From Acidimicrobiaceae bacterium (GTDB taxonomy: Bacteria > Actinomycetota > Acidimicrobiia > Acidimicrobiales > Poriferisodalaceae): a stretch of DNA of 64,000 nucleotides. The DNA is taken from positions 106,423-170,422 of the forward strand of contig PBMG01000007.1 of NCBI GenBank assembly GCA_002722565.1. Direction: 5' to 3'. This document shows positions 30,754 through 40,760 of the stretch, piece after piece; position 1 is the stretch's first letter, and each line of letters starts with the position of its first letter. The notes below the pieces were generated by a model. That model did no database searches and was not told where the DNA came from. It saw only the letters and a program-made list of their open reading frames with translations. Both the position numbers and the translations under genes were made by a program.

Positions 30754-32493
30754 ATGGAACTCACCGGCGCTCAAGCTCTCGTGAAGAGTCTTGAAATGTG
30801 CGACGTAGAGGTCATGTTCGGTCTCCCTGGAGGAGCGATCCTTCCGGTATATGACCCGATTCTTGATTCGAAGATTCGCCATGTCCTTGTGAGGCATGAG
30901 CAAGGTGCTGGCCATATGGCTCAGGGGTATGCGCACGTTACCGGTAAACCGGGTGTCGCAATAGTTACGAGCGGTCCCGCTGCGACCAATATCGTGACTC
31001 CCCTGTGTGACGCCTATATGGATTCAATACCGATGGTCGCCATAACCGGACAGGTCGCCCTCGGGTCAATCGGGTCCGACGCCTTTCAAGAATGTGACAC
31101 GACCGGTATCACGATGGCAGTGACCAAACACAACTATTTGGTTACTGATCCTGCAGACATACCGAGAATAGTAAAGGAAGCGTTTCATATAGCCACCACA
31201 GGCCGCCCAGGGCCTGTTCTAATTGATGTCCCCAAAGATGTCAGTAATCAAACGATGGAGTGGTACTGGCCTAGTGAGATTGCTTTGCCCGGCTATTCGC
31301 CCGTAACAGAGGTCGAACCAACCCAGATTTCTGCGGCAATAGATCTTATTAACGCTGCAGAGAAGCCAGTCATCTACGCAGGAGGAGGACTTTTAAAGGC
31401 GCGTGCTGCAGATGCCCTGAGACGATTTGTCGACCTGACCGGCATTCATGTTGCCACCACCTTAATGGCCAGAGGGGTTTTCCCTGACCGAGACCCGCTT
31501 TGTCTCGGGATGCCAGGAATGCATGGCAATTACACAGCGGTCATGGCCTTTCAAAGAGCTGATCTACTGATCAACCTGGGTGCTCGTTTTGATGACAGAG
31601 TTACTGGAAACACTGAATTTTTCGCTCCTGATGCCAAGATTGTTCATGTAGATATCGACCCTGCGGAACATGGAAAAGTTCGACGCCCCGATGTAGCTAT
31701 ACGAGGGGACGCGCTGCACGCTCTAGAGGCGTTGATAAAAGAGTACGAAGCTTCGGGTGATTCTTCAGTCGACCGCTCTGAATGGAAATCAACTATTAGT
31801 GGCTGGCAAGAACAGCACCCTCTTAAGTATGAACAGTCTGATAGTGGCTTCCCGCTGAAACCCCAGTTTGTGCTCGAACAATTGAGGGATAACACACCCG
31901 ATGACACCATTGTCGTAGCGGGCGTTGGTCAACATCAAATGTGGGCAAGTCAGTTCTGGAAATTTGATTACCCCTACACCTGGGTTAATTCAGGAGGCCT
32001 TGGCACGATGGGCTTTGCTGTGCCAGCGGCGATTGGGGCGAAGGCAGGCCAACCAGACAAAATGGTTTGGGCTATTGATGGTGATGGCTGTTTCCAGATG
32101 ACTGCTCAAGAACTGATCACTGCCGCAGCTGAAAATATTCCGGTCAAAATAGCGATTCTGAATAATGCTTACTTGGGAATGGTTAGGCAATGGCAGGAGT
32201 TGTTCTATGACGAGCGTTACAGCGAGGTCTACCTAAGTCCAGACCATCCCGACTACGTGGGTTGGGCGGAGGCTATGGGCTGCGTAGGAATGCGAGTTGA
32301 ATCCGCAGAAGAAGTTGTATCGGCTATCGAGAAGGCAAATGAGATCAACGATCGACCCGTTGTTATCGACTTTCGGGTAGACGCATTCGAAAAGGTCTAC
32401 CCGATGGTTCCCGCTGGAGGGTCGAACGATGACATCATTCTTGGTCCAGAGGGCGATGCAGATGCGAAAGCAAAGGGGACGGCCCCTTCATGA
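30754..32493 (+). CDS. ilvB: Acetolactate synthase large subunit
   Basis: ThDP enzyme that makes acetolactate or acetohydroxybutyrate, the shared first step for Val, Leu and Ile. The 579 residues show VEVMFGLPGGAILPVYD, Glu49 in VRHEQGAGHMAQGYA (ThDP activation), and the ThDP-Mg motif DGDGCFQMTAQEL with NNAYLGMVRQWQ. ATG start with TAGGAGAAG upstream. It heads ilvBNC behind an attenuator-like leader; its stop overlaps ilvN by four bases. Key residues are complete. Confidence 0.96.
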   Translation: MELTGAQALVKSLEMCDVEVMFGLPGGAILPVYDPILDSKIRHVLVRHEQGAGHMAQGYAHVTGKPGVAIVTSGPAATNIVTPLCDAYMDSIPMVAITGQVALGSIGSDAFQECDTTGITMAVTKHNYLVTDPADIPRIVKEAFHIATTGRPGPVLIDVPKDVSNQTMEWYWPSEIALPGYSPVTEVEPTQISAAIDLINAAEKPVIYAGGGLLKARAADALRRFVDLTGIHVATTLMARGVFPDRDPLCLGMPGMHGNYTAVMAFQRADLLINLGARFDDRVTGNTEFFAPDAKIVHVDIDPAEHGKVRRPDVAIRGDALHALEALIKEYEASGDSSVDRSEWKSTISGWQEQHPLKYEQSDSGFPLKPQFVLEQLRDNTPDDTIVVAGVGQHQMWASQFWKFDYPYTWVNSGGLGTMGFAVPAAIGAKAGQPDKMVWAIDGDGCFQMTAQELITAAAENIPVKIAILNNAYLGMVRQWQELFYDERYSEVYLSPDHPDYVGWAEAMGCVGMRVESAEEVVSAIEKANEINDRPVVIDFRVDAFEKVYPMVPAGGSNDDIILGPEGDADAKAKGTAPS

Positions 32494-32996
32494 CGGACAC
32501 GACAAGTGGCGATGGCGAACCGAATCTGCACATCCTGTCGGTTCTTGTTGAGAATAGATTCGGTGTATTAGCTCGAATAGCAGGATTATTCAGTAGGAGG
32601 GGTTTTAATATCTTTTCGCTAGCCGTTGCCCCAACTGATGACCCATCGCGAAGCCGAATTAGCATCGTCGTGGACGTACATAACACTGATGCCACACAAA
32701 TAGCTAAACAGTTGGACAAACTCGTCAATGTTTTGGAGATCAAAGAGTTGCAGCCTGGATCCTCGGTCGAACAAGAATTGATGCTTGCTCGGGTGAGGGC
32801 TGCCGATGGTGAAGCTGTCCGAGAGATAGTTGATGATTTCGGTGGCTCAATAGCTGATTCGAACGAAGAAGAACTAATAGTTAGTGTCCACGCTCACCCA
32901 AATGAGCTTGACCTGTGTGAACTTGCTTTACGTAAATTCGGCATTGTTGAAATTCAACGAACAGGTCGGATTGCGTTAGGTCACCTTGATAGCTGA
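32490..32996 (+). CDS. ilvN: Acetolactate synthase regulatory subunit
   Basis: ACT-domain subunit that raises activity of IlvB and gives valine feedback inhibition. The 168 residues begin with the ACT pattern HILSVLVENRFGVLARIAGLFSRRGFNI and have the second half (ELMLARVRA) typical of the long form. The ATG overlaps the ilvB stop (ATGA). The ilvC start is 66 bases downstream. Confidence 0.95.
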   Translation: MTDTTSGDGEPNLHILSVLVENRFGVLARIAGLFSRRGFNIFSLAVAPTDDPSRSRISIVVDVHNTDATQIAKQLDKLVNVLEIKELQPGSSVEQELMLARVRAADGEAVREIVDDFGGSIADSNEEELIVSVHAHPNELDLCELALRKFGIVEIQRTGRIALGHLDS

Positions 32997-33062
32997 GAAT
33001 TACCTTAAAGAAGGAACGGATCTTAAGCCGAACAGCGGCTTTTGCTAATTAGGAGCACATTG

Positions 33063-34100
33063 ATGCCAGCCACTATTTATTACGAAAACGATGCAGATTT
33101 GAGCCACCTTGCTGGCCGAACCGTCGCGATTATGGGATATGGCTCGCAAGGCCACGCTCATGCCTTAAACCTTCGCGACAGCGGCGTTGATGTCGTGGTA
33201 GGCCTTCGTGAAGGGTCGTCGTCAACAGCAAAAGCTGAGGCTGAAGGTCTCCGTGTCTTGACTATTGCAGAGGCAGCTCAACAAGCCGATGTGATGATGA
33301 TGGCTCTTCCTGATACTGAACAAGCATCTATTTATTCTGACCACATAGCGCCAAACCTGTCTCCGGGAAATGCCATAGCGTTTTCTCATGGATTCAATAT
33401 CCACTTTGACCAGATCCAACCACCTGATGATGTTGATGTATGGATGATTGCGCCCAAGGGGCCTGGCCATAACGTCCGTAGGACCTACGCTGAGGGAGGT
33501 GGAGTCCCAGCGCTTGTAGCTATTCACCAAGACGCGACAGGAAATGCTCTAAATGACGCCCTCGCCTACGCCAAGGGTATTGGAGGCACCCGAGGAGGTG
33601 TTTTAACGACCACGTTTGCGGAGGAAACTGAAACTGATCTGTTTGGCGAACAAGTTGTTCTTTGTGGCGGTTTGACCGAACTGATCCGTGCGGGATACGA
33701 CACATTGGTAGAGGCTGGATATCAACCTGAATCGGCATACTTCGAAACTTTGCATGAAGTAAAACTGATCGTGGACTTCATATACGAAGCGGGTATAGCT
33801 GGTATGCGCTACTCGATATCCACTACTGCCGAATATGGTGACCTAACTCGAGGGCCTCGCATTGTGACTGATGAAACTCGCGCAGAGATGAAACGCATCT
33901 TGACGGAGATTCAAGATGGAACTTTCGCAAACGAGTGGATCGAAGAAAATCGAAACGGCCTTCCTAACTACAAGCGTCTTGTAGAAGAAGGCAAGGAGCA
34001 TCCGATTGAGGCGGTCGGCGCCGAGTTGAGGGCAATGATGCCTTGGATTACCGCTGGCAAGCAGGATGTGACTGAAGCATCAGGCGGCGACGTCAAATAA
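33063..34100 (+). CDS. ilvC: Ketol-acid reductoisomerase
   Basis: Second enzyme of the branched-chain pathway; it isomerises and reduces acetolactate. The 345-residue class I form has the dinucleotide motif [21 protein letters not shown], the NADP loop [13 protein letters not shown], the motif [10 protein letters not shown] and the catalytic segment [12 protein letters not shown]. The frame opens at 33042, but the ATG at 33063 follows TTAGGAGC and gives the normal N-terminus ([13 protein letters not shown]). Confidence 0.96.
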   Translation: MPATIYYENDADLSHLAGRTVAIMGYGSQGHAHALNLRDSGVDVVVGLREGSSSTAKAEAEGLRVLTIAEAAQQADVMMMALPDTEQASIYSDHIAPNLSPGNAIAFSHGFNIHFDQIQPPDDVDVWMIAPKGPGHNVRRTYAEGGGVPALVAIHQDATGNALNDALAYAKGIGGTRGGVLTTTFAEETETDLFGEQVVLCGGLTELIRAGYDTLVEAGYQPESAYFETLHEVKLIVDFIYEAGIAGMRYSISTTAEYGDLTRGPRIVTDETRAEMKRILTEIQDGTFANEWIEENRNGLPNYKRLVEEGKEHPIEAVGAELRAMMPWITAGKQDVTEASGGDVK

Positions 34101-34159
34101 GCGGGCTCAAAGTTCTTTAGTTCCAATGCAGTCTTTTTGATGTTGAAGGCTCTAGTGAT

Positions 34160-34729
34160 GTGACAGAACCGTTAGTTACTCCCGTGGTTGACCCCCGTCG
34201 AGGTTGTCTTCTTGTCGCAACGCCGCTGCTCGAAGATCCGAACTTTCGTAGGTCAGTGATTTTTGTGATTGAACATGGTGCGGAGGGATCGTTAGGAGTA
34301 GTGCTGAATCGCCCGTCGACGCGTTCACTGGAGCCTTTGCTTCCGGAGTGGGCAACGTCGGAGATCGTCTCCCCGAAAGTTTTTGTGGGCGGTCCAGTGC
34401 AGCCGGACGCGTTGTTGGCTTTGGTGCCAACTTCTGCTGACTTGCCCGGAGGCAACAAAATAACAGAAGATGTTTCGCTGTTGGATCTCGAAGTTGAGAC
34501 GTCCATGCCTGCGGCAGACGCAGCAGCAGTCCGATTCTATTTTGGATATTCGGGTTGGAGTCCTGGGCAGCTTCGCCTGGAGATCGAAGAGGGTGCTTGG
34601 TGGACCTTCGAGTCAACTGCGGAAGCATTTATGTGTGAACCGGCCGATTGTTGGCGCACGATTTTGGCTCAACAAAAGTCAGCCGCGAGGTTTCTGTCGA
34701 TCTATCCCGATCAGTCATACATGAACTGA
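34160..34729 (+). CDS. YqgE/AlgH family protein (DUF179)
   Basis: A 189-residue protein of the UPF0301 family, with the signature GCLLVATPLLEDPNFRRSVIFVIEHG, then GVVLNRPS, VFVGGPVQ, and FYFGYSGWSPGQLRLEIEEGAWW. Structures of the family show a compact alpha/beta fold; the biochemical role is unknown. GTG start at 34160, 59 bases after ilvC. Whether it is part of the ilv operon is unclear. Confidence 0.88.
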   Translation: MTEPLVTPVVDPRRGCLLVATPLLEDPNFRRSVIFVIEHGAEGSLGVVLNRPSTRSLEPLLPEWATSEIVSPKVFVGGPVQPDALLALVPTSADLPGGNKITEDVSLLDLEVETSMPAADAAAVRFYFGYSGWSPGQLRLEIEEGAWWTFESTAEAFMCEPADCWRTILAQQKSAARFLSIYPDQSYMN

Positions 34730-34741
34730 GCGAAGCTTTAG

Positions 34742-35860
34742 TTAACTCAAAGCATCCACTATGAAGTCAATGCAAGCGCACAATGCTTCGACGTCGGCGG
34801 GTTCCACTGAAGGGAATGTAGCTAGGCGCAACTGATTTCTGCCGAGCTTTCTATAGGACTCAGTATCAACTAGGCCGTTGGCTCGAAGGACTGTGCTGAT
34901 CGTGTCTGCGTCTACCCCTTCGAAGTCCACTGTGCAAACAACTGGGGATCGTTCCTCAGGATCAACGACAAACGGTTGTGCGAAGGAACGGTCGGTAGCC
35001 CACTGGTAGATAATGCCGCTGCTTTCCAAGCATCGTTCCTCGGCCCAAGAAAGGCCACCCGAGTTGTTTATCCACTCGACCATTTCTGCAGCAAGAAAAA
35101 TAGTTGCGAGGCTTGGAGTGTTGTATGTCTGGTCTTGTCGAGAGTTGGAAAGGGCTATGCCGAGATCTAGACCCGCAGGAGTCCAGCGATCTCCAGAAGA
35201 CAACTGTTCGATTCGTTCGAGGGCCGCTGGGGAACAAGCTGCTAACCATAGGCCGCCGTCGGAAGCGAGAGCTTTTTGAGGGGCAAAGTAATAGCAATCA
35301 ACTTCGCTGGGGCTCCAGGAAATCGCTCCAGCGGCGGAGGTAGCGTCAACCAATACCAGGCCGTCGTTAGTGGGTCGATTCAAACTTGCTCTTACGCCAG
35401 TAGAAGTCTCATTATGAGTAAGGGCGTAAGTATCTACATTTGAAGCGGTTGCTAAAGGACAAGTACCAGGTTCGCTTCTGATTACTTCTGGCTCTCCAAG
35501 GTGAGGGGCGTTGTGCACAACTGTCGCAAATTTGGACGAGAACTCGCCAAAGGCCAAGTGTTGGCTAGAGGAGTTGATGAGTCCGAAAGATGCAGCATCC
35601 CAAAATAAGGTCGTGCCGCCATTTCCCAAGATAATTTCCCAGTCAGTTGGCAATTCAAACAAACTAGAAAGACCTTTGCGCAGACGCGAGACATGATTCT
35701 TGACTGTATTTTGTCGGTGGCTTGTGCCCAGATATGTGGGAGCTATGTCAAAGAAAGCGTTGATAGCCTCTTGTCGGACCTTCGAAGGACCCGACCCGAA
35801 CCGCCCATCTTTGGGAAGTAATTCAACGGGAAGAGAAATTGAAGTTTCAGTCGCGCTCAT
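34742..35860 (-). CDS. serC: Phosphoserine aminotransferase
   Basis: PLP enzyme that converts 3-phosphohydroxypyruvate to phosphoserine. The 372 residues follow the actinobacterial form: LPKDGRFGSGPSKVRQEAI near the start, LGNGGTTLFWDAASFGL, the segment THNETSTGV, and the PLP lysine in YYFAPQKALASDGG. It is divergent from the aminotransferase gene at 35921 and only 1.3 kb from serA, so two serine-pathway genes flank one aminotransferase. The ATG at 35860 is preceded by GGCAGG. Confidence 0.9.
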   Translation of the reverse strand: MSATETSISLPVELLPKDGRFGSGPSKVRQEAINAFFDIAPTYLGTSHRQNTVKNHVSRLRKGLSSLFELPTDWEIILGNGGTTLFWDAASFGLINSSSQHLAFGEFSSKFATVVHNAPHLGEPEVIRSEPGTCPLATASNVDTYALTHNETSTGVRASLNRPTNDGLVLVDATSAAGAISWSPSEVDCYYFAPQKALASDGGLWLAACSPAALERIEQLSSGDRWTPAGLDLGIALSNSRQDQTYNTPSLATIFLAAEMVEWINNSGGLSWAEERCLESSGIIYQWATDRSFAQPFVVDPEERSPVVCTVDFEGVDADTISTVLRANGLVDTESYRKLGRNQLRLATFPSVEPADVEALCACIDFIVDALS

Positions 35861-35920
35861 CGCCTGCCACTATGTCGTTGGGTCATTTGAGTTAGACCCC
35901 GAGCCTTTAGGAGCTTATCT

Positions 35921-37117
35921 GTGAATAACCGAGTTTCGTCCGCTGTCGGACAGATCGCCGAATCCGCCACTCTTGCTGTTGACTCTAAGGCGAAGGCCCT
36001 AAAAGCGCAGGGAGAGAACGTGATCGGGTTTGGGGCTGGAGAGCCTGACTTCGCGACACCACCGCACATAGTTGAGGCTGCAGTTCAAGCTTGTGGAGAT
36101 ACCAAGCATCATCGTTATTCACCAGCGGGTGGGCTTCCAGAGTTGAAGAAAGCACTATCCGAAAAAACAATTCGCGATTCTGGTTTAGAGCTCGACCCAG
36201 GTCAATTTCTAGTAACTAACGGCGGCAAACAGGCCGTTTTTAATACGATGATGAGCCTTATCGATCCTGGAGACGAAGTAATTCTCCCTGCTCCGTATTG
36301 GACCACTTACCCCGAGTCGATTCGCATGTTCGGCGGGGTCCCGGTTGAAGTCCTTGCTGGATCCGATCAAGGCTTCCGAGTGACTGTCGAACAACTTGAG
36401 GATGCAAGGAGCACAAGAACTAAGGCTCTCATCTTTGTTTCACCTTCGAACCCAACGGGCGCCGTTTATTCCAAAGAAGAGATAGAAGCAATCGGACAAT
36501 GGGCTGCAGATAATGAGATTTGGGTAATTACTGACGAAATATATGAACACCTTGTATACGGAGAAACGATCCACCATTCGATGCCTGTTCTGGTGCCGGA
36601 GATCTTAGATCGATGCGTTGTCTTGAACGGAGTGGCTAAGACTTATGCCATGACCGGATGGCGTGTTGGTTGGATGGCCGGTCCTCTTGACGTGATAAAG
36701 GCCGCGTCGAACATGCAGAGCCATGCCACGTCGAATGTCTGCAACATTGCTCAAGTCGCAGCTACCGCAGCTCTTAGCGGAGGTCTTGAAGATGTCGCCA
36801 CCATGCGTCAGGCATTTGATGAACGGAGAGTCACTATCCACAGGATGTTGAATGACATCGAAGGAGTGGAGTGCCTGGAACCTGAAGGAGCGTTCTACGC
36901 GTTCCCGTCGCTAACAGGCTTGATGGGTCGAGACATAGCGGGACGTAAAATCGCCACAACTTTGGATTTAGCAACTGTTGTTTTGGAAGAGGCGAAAGTG
37001 GCGTTTGTGCCTGGCGAAGCGTTTGGGGCGCCTGGGTATGCTCGATTTTCGTTTGCCCTAGGCATAGAAGACTTGGTCGAAGGAATAGGTCGAATAGGCG
37101 AACTGGTTGCTAACTGA
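35921..37117 (+). CDS. Class I aspartate aminotransferase-like PLP enzyme
   Basis: Fold type I aminotransferase of the AspB group, 398 residues. Seen are the N-terminal [56 protein letters not shown], and the PLP lysine in [16 protein letters not shown], followed by SFALG near the end. Aspartate is the most likely amino donor but specificity cannot be read directly. GTG start with AGGAGC nine bases upstream. The serA start comes two bases after its stop. Confidence 0.88.
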   Translation: MNNRVSSAVGQIAESATLAVDSKAKALKAQGENVIGFGAGEPDFATPPHIVEAAVQACGDTKHHRYSPAGGLPELKKALSEKTIRDSGLELDPGQFLVTNGGKQAVFNTMMSLIDPGDEVILPAPYWTTYPESIRMFGGVPVEVLAGSDQGFRVTVEQLEDARSTRTKALIFVSPSNPTGAVYSKEEIEAIGQWAADNEIWVITDEIYEHLVYGETIHHSMPVLVPEILDRCVVLNGVAKTYAMTGWRVGWMAGPLDVIKAASNMQSHATSNVCNIAQVAATAALSGGLEDVATMRQAFDERRVTIHRMLNDIEGVECLEPEGAFYAFPSLTGLMGRDIAGRKIATTLDLATVVLEEAKVAFVPGEAFGAPGYARFSFALGIEDLVEGIGRIGELVAN

Positions 37118-37118
37118 T

Positions 37119-38687
37119 ATGGCCCACGTTCTAGTCACAGAAGAACTCGCCGAAAGCGGCATAGAACTTCTTCGATCTCGAGGTCACGACGTTCAAGTCC
37201 GTCTAGATCTTTCCCCGGCAGATCTGCGTTCACATATTTCAGAAGTTGATGCACTGATTGTTCGTTCTGCGACTCAGGTTGACGCTCAACTGCTAGAGGC
37301 TGGGAATAGGTTGCAGGTTGTAGGACGAGCTGGAGTTGGCTTAGACAACGTCGACACCATAGCCGCTACAGCTCGAGGAATTTTGGTTTGTAATGCTCCT
37401 GAGTCCAATGTGGTATCAGCTGCAGAACACTCGGTGGGCTTGCTGCTGGCACTTGCTCGTAATGTTGCTCAGGCACATGGCGCTTTAATGGCGGGGCGCT
37501 GGGAGCGGAGCCTATGGACCGGGGTTGAGCTACTTAATAAGACAGTTGGCATTGTAGGACTTGGACGAGTGGGAAGATTGGTAGCCCAGCGCCTTAGCGG
37601 GTTTGACTTGCAAATTCTTGCATTCGACCCATTCGTTAGTCCTGAGTCGGCGCGTGAAGTTAATGCAGAAATAGTGGATCTCGATGATTTATTGGGTCGG
37701 TCAGACTTCGTAACTGTTCATTTACCTAAGACTGAAGAGACGGTGGGTTTGTTTGATGCCGCACGATTCTCGAAATTTAAGAGCGGCGCGTTTTTGGTGA
37801 ACGCCGCTCGAGGCGGGGTGATCGTGGAAGACGATCTAGCTGATGCTTTGAGTAAGGGCCAACTTGCGGGAGCTGCTTTAGATGTTTTCGATACCGAACC
37901 TAAGCTGGATTCACCCTTGTTTGATCGCGCCGACGTTTTGGTCACCCCGCACTTAGGGGCAAGCACTAATGAAGCTCAAGATCGAGCTGGCGTAACGATC
38001 GCGGAACAAGTCGCCCTGGCCCTCGACGGCGACTTTGTGCCTTTCGCAGTCAATATTGCTGCCGAAGAAGCATCTGACGCGCTGCGTCCGTATCTGGGAA
38101 TAGCTGAAAGACTAGGGGCGTTCTTCAGTGGATTAGTCGGTGACCTCCCAACTGAAATCGAAGTAAAAGTCGCGGGTGAAATAAGTGGGTACGACACCAA
38201 AATCGTGGTTCTTTCAGTACTGCGCGGGATCTTAAATAAGGCATGTGATGGGCCTGTCACGTTTGTTAACGCTTTCCAGCGCGGAGATGAATTGGGAGTC
38301 TCAGTTAGTGATTCTGGCTCTCGCGACGCCGGAGAATTTCGAAATCTTGTCGAAGTGCGCGGAGGCTCTCATGCAGTAGCGGGGACCCTCGTTCGGTCGG
38401 GAAACGAGCCTCGCATCGTGATGATCGATGACCATTCGGTGGAAGTGCCTTTAGCCAAACACATATTGGTGATTCGAAATGATGACCGTCCGGGAATGAT
38501 TGGAACCGTCGGGACTATTTTAGGAAACGCTGACGTAAATATCTCGTTTATGGGTCTGGGGCGCGATGGCGCCGGGGATCATGCCTTGATGGCGTTGGCA
38601 TCAGACCATTCGATAGCTGAGACAACTTTGCAAGATCTTCGATCGGAAGCAGGCATTCAGTCAGCCTCGGTTGTTGAGCTCGACTAG
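37119..38687 (+). CDS. serA: D-3-phosphoglycerate dehydrogenase
   Basis: First enzyme of serine synthesis. From the ATG at 37119 it has 522 residues: an N-terminal substrate/NAD domain (VGRAGVGLDNVD, VGIVGLGRVGRLVAQRL, catalytic His in VTPHLGASTNEAQ), an intervening ASB domain and a C-terminal ACT domain (HILVIRNDDRPGMIGTVGTIL). This is the long actinobacterial form, which is usually feedback-inhibited by serine. The frame opens at 37107 with a TTG that would overlap the aminotransferase; the ATG is preferred. Confidence 0.94.
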   Translation: MAHVLVTEELAESGIELLRSRGHDVQVRLDLSPADLRSHISEVDALIVRSATQVDAQLLEAGNRLQVVGRAGVGLDNVDTIAATARGILVCNAPESNVVSAAEHSVGLLLALARNVAQAHGALMAGRWERSLWTGVELLNKTVGIVGLGRVGRLVAQRLSGFDLQILAFDPFVSPESAREVNAEIVDLDDLLGRSDFVTVHLPKTEETVGLFDAARFSKFKSGAFLVNAARGGVIVEDDLADALSKGQLAGAALDVFDTEPKLDSPLFDRADVLVTPHLGASTNEAQDRAGVTIAEQVALALDGDFVPFAVNIAAEEASDALRPYLGIAERLGAFFSGLVGDLPTEIEVKVAGEISGYDTKIVVLSVLRGILNKACDGPVTFVNAFQRGDELGVSVSDSGSRDAGEFRNLVEVRGGSHAVAGTLVRSGNEPRIVMIDDHSVEVPLAKHILVIRNDDRPGMIGTVGTILGNADVNISFMGLGRDGAGDHALMALASDHSIAETTLQDLRSEAGIQSASVVELD

Positions 38688-38709
38688 GCCGCCGCATTCA
38701 AGGCAATGA

Positions 38710-38747
38710 CGGTCAGGTGCTCGGCAACCAACCTGACCGATTTTTTT
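38710..38747 (+). terminator. Rho-independent terminator of serA
   Basis: CGGTCAGGT (38710-38718) pairs with ACCTGACCG (38731-38739) across a 12-base loop, followed by a run of T (38741-38747). It lies 23 bases after the serA stop. It also contains the last codons and the stop of leuD on the opposite strand. Confidence 0.85.
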
Positions 38748-39303
38748 CGTAACCATCGATCGAATCTGCGCTTCTGAGAGTAATTCCTATGTCATCAAGG
38801 CCCTCAAGGAAACGTTCCCGTGTCGCATCGTCCATGGGGAAGTCCTCTTCTAGTCCGATGGCCGGAACCAGGACTTTCAGGCGCTCAACGTCAACCGTCA
38901 CAGCGAGCTCCGGATCTTGATGGAGCGCTTCTCGGAGTGCAGAAGCGCCGTCCTCACTGATTTGACATGGGATTAGGCCGTTTTTGGTTGCATTGTTCCT
39001 GAAAATGTCGCCGAAGCGAGGGGATATCACGGCCATGAAGCCATAATCCATTAAAGCCCAGACGGCATGTTCTCGGGAAGAACCCGTTCCAAAGTTTGAC
39101 CCTGCAACCAAGATTGACGCACCGGCGTAATCTTCGTCGTTCAGAATGAAATCTCTTTCATCCCTCCATTCAGAAAATAACCCTTTTCCGAACCCCGTTC
39201 GTTCAACTCGCTTTAACCAGTCGCTAGGGATGATTTGATCCGTGTCGACGTCGCTGCGGTCAAGGGGTACAGCGCGTCCCTCATGTACTCGAACTGCTTG
39301 CAT
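38713..39303 (-). CDS. leuD: 3-isopropylmalate dehydratase small subunit
   Basis: Small subunit of the isomerase that converts 2-isopropylmalate to 3-isopropylmalate, and citramalate to 3-methylmalate in the citramalate route. The 196 residues show PLDRSDVDTDQIIPSDWLKR, then GSNFGTGSSREHAVWAL, typical of the swivel domain. The C-terminal end YEKNRSGWLPST resembles the usual actinobacterial end and runs through the serA terminator. It follows leuC with 14 bases between. Confidence 0.94.
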   Translation of the reverse strand: MQAVRVHEGRAVPLDRSDVDTDQIIPSDWLKRVERTGFGKGLFSEWRDERDFILNDEDYAGASILVAGSNFGTGSSREHAVWALMDYGFMAVISPRFGDIFRNNATKNGLIPCQISEDGASALREALHQDPELAVTVDVERLKVLVPAIGLEEDFPMDDATRERFLEGLDDIGITLRSADSIDGYEKNRSGWLPST

Positions 39304-39317
39304 AGTCTGTTCCTCTT

Positions 39318-40721
39318 TCAGTCCAAATCTTCCGGAGTCACGAACGTTCCGGCGATAGCGCTTGCTGCTGCCACTGCCGGTGACACAAGGTGCGTTCTTC
39401 CCCCACGACCTTGCCTACCTTCGAAATTACGGTTCGAAGTGGATGCCGACCTTTCGCCTGGCTGCAGCTTGTCTGGATTCATAGCTAGACACATCGAACA
39501 TCCTGGTTCCCGCCAATCAAATCCGGCCTCTTTGAATACTTGGTCAAGTCCTTCGGCTTCAGCCTGAGCCTTAACTTCGAATGATCCGGGAACTACGAGA
39601 GTGCGGACTCCTGATTTCACTTTTCTGCCCTGGGCTACCTCAGCTGCCAAACGAAGGTCCTCGATCCTAGAGTTGGTGCAAGACCCAATAAATACCGTGT
39701 CTAAGGAAACGTCGCTTAGCTTGTCTCCGGCGGTTAGACCCATGTATTCCAATGCGCGCTCTGCTGTCCCAGCTTCAACCGGATCTGAATAGGAATCTGG
39801 CCCCGGAATTGGGGCGCTAATGGGTATTACGTGTGCAGGGTTCGTGCCCCAAGTAACGTGCGGCTCCAGTTGTGTTGCATCAATGTCTACGGATCTATCG
39901 AACACAGCTTCGTCGTCAGTTGTCAGGCTGTTCCAGTCAGCGACGGCGTCCTGCCAATCTCTCCCACTAGGAGCGTGCGTTCTACCTTCCAGATAGTTAA
40001 AGGTCACTTCGTCCGGTGCTATAAGTCCTGCCTTGGCGCCTGCTTCGATTGACATGTTGCACACAGTCATTCGACCTTCCATGGACAGGGCCTGGATTGC
40101 CGAACCGCGGTATTCAATAATGTGGCCTATCCCTCCGCCAGTGCCTATTCGACCGATAATGGCTAGAACGATGTCCTTCGCAGTCACTCCGCTGGGCGCA
40201 TCACCTTCGACATTGATCGCCATTGTTCCAGGTCGACTCTGAGGGAGTGTTTGGCTTGCTAGAACGTGTTCGACTTCTGACGTTCCAATTCCAAAAGCCA
40301 AAGCGCCAAATGCTCCATGTGTCGAAGTGTGGCTATCTCCACAGACCACCGTCATTCCTGGCAAGGTAAGACCTTTCTCAGGCCCAATGACATGAACGAT
40401 GCCTTGACCAGGATGACCCATTGGGTAGAGCTGAATGCCGAACTCCTCGCAGTTTGCTCTTAATACTTCGACTTGTTTCCTACTGATCTCGTCGGCGATC
40501 GGCAGGTGAATATCTTCTGTAGGAACGTTGTGGTCCTCGGTCGCTACCGTCAAATCTGGTCGACGGACTTTCCTGCTGTTAATTCGTAACCCGTCGAAAG
40601 CCTGAGGGGAGGTCACTTCATGTATGAGATGAAGATCTATATACAACAGATCAGGCAAACCATCGCCACTCCGTACTACGTGACGCTCCCAAACTTTGTC
40701 GCTAAGAGTCTTACCGGACAT
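39318..40721 (-). CDS. leuC: 3-isopropylmalate dehydratase large subunit
   Basis: Aconitase-family [4Fe-4S] subunit, 467 residues. It has [50 protein letters not shown], and the cluster Cys in [13 protein letters not shown] and GCSMCLAMN. The ATG at 40721 has AAAGGAT at a seven-base spacing; a TTG one codon earlier is less likely. It lies in a minus-strand cluster greA - hydrolase - leuC - leuD. Note that leuB is across a divergent promoter with cimA. Confidence 0.95.
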   Translation of the reverse strand: MSGKTLSDKVWERHVVRSGDGLPDLLYIDLHLIHEVTSPQAFDGLRINSRKVRRPDLTVATEDHNVPTEDIHLPIADEISRKQVEVLRANCEEFGIQLYPMGHPGQGIVHVIGPEKGLTLPGMTVVCGDSHTSTHGAFGALAFGIGTSEVEHVLASQTLPQSRPGTMAINVEGDAPSGVTAKDIVLAIIGRIGTGGGIGHIIEYRGSAIQALSMEGRMTVCNMSIEAGAKAGLIAPDEVTFNYLEGRTHAPSGRDWQDAVADWNSLTTDDEAVFDRSVDIDATQLEPHVTWGTNPAHVIPISAPIPGPDSYSDPVEAGTAERALEYMGLTAGDKLSDVSLDTVFIGSCTNSRIEDLRLAAEVAQGRKVKSGVRTLVVPGSFEVKAQAEAEGLDQVFKEAGFDWREPGCSMCLAMNPDKLQPGERSASTSNRNFEGRQGRGGRTHLVSPAVAAASAIAGTFVTPEDLD

Positions 40722-40760
40722 CAATATCCTTTTGTTTCGTGCTATTTCGCCACTAAGGCA

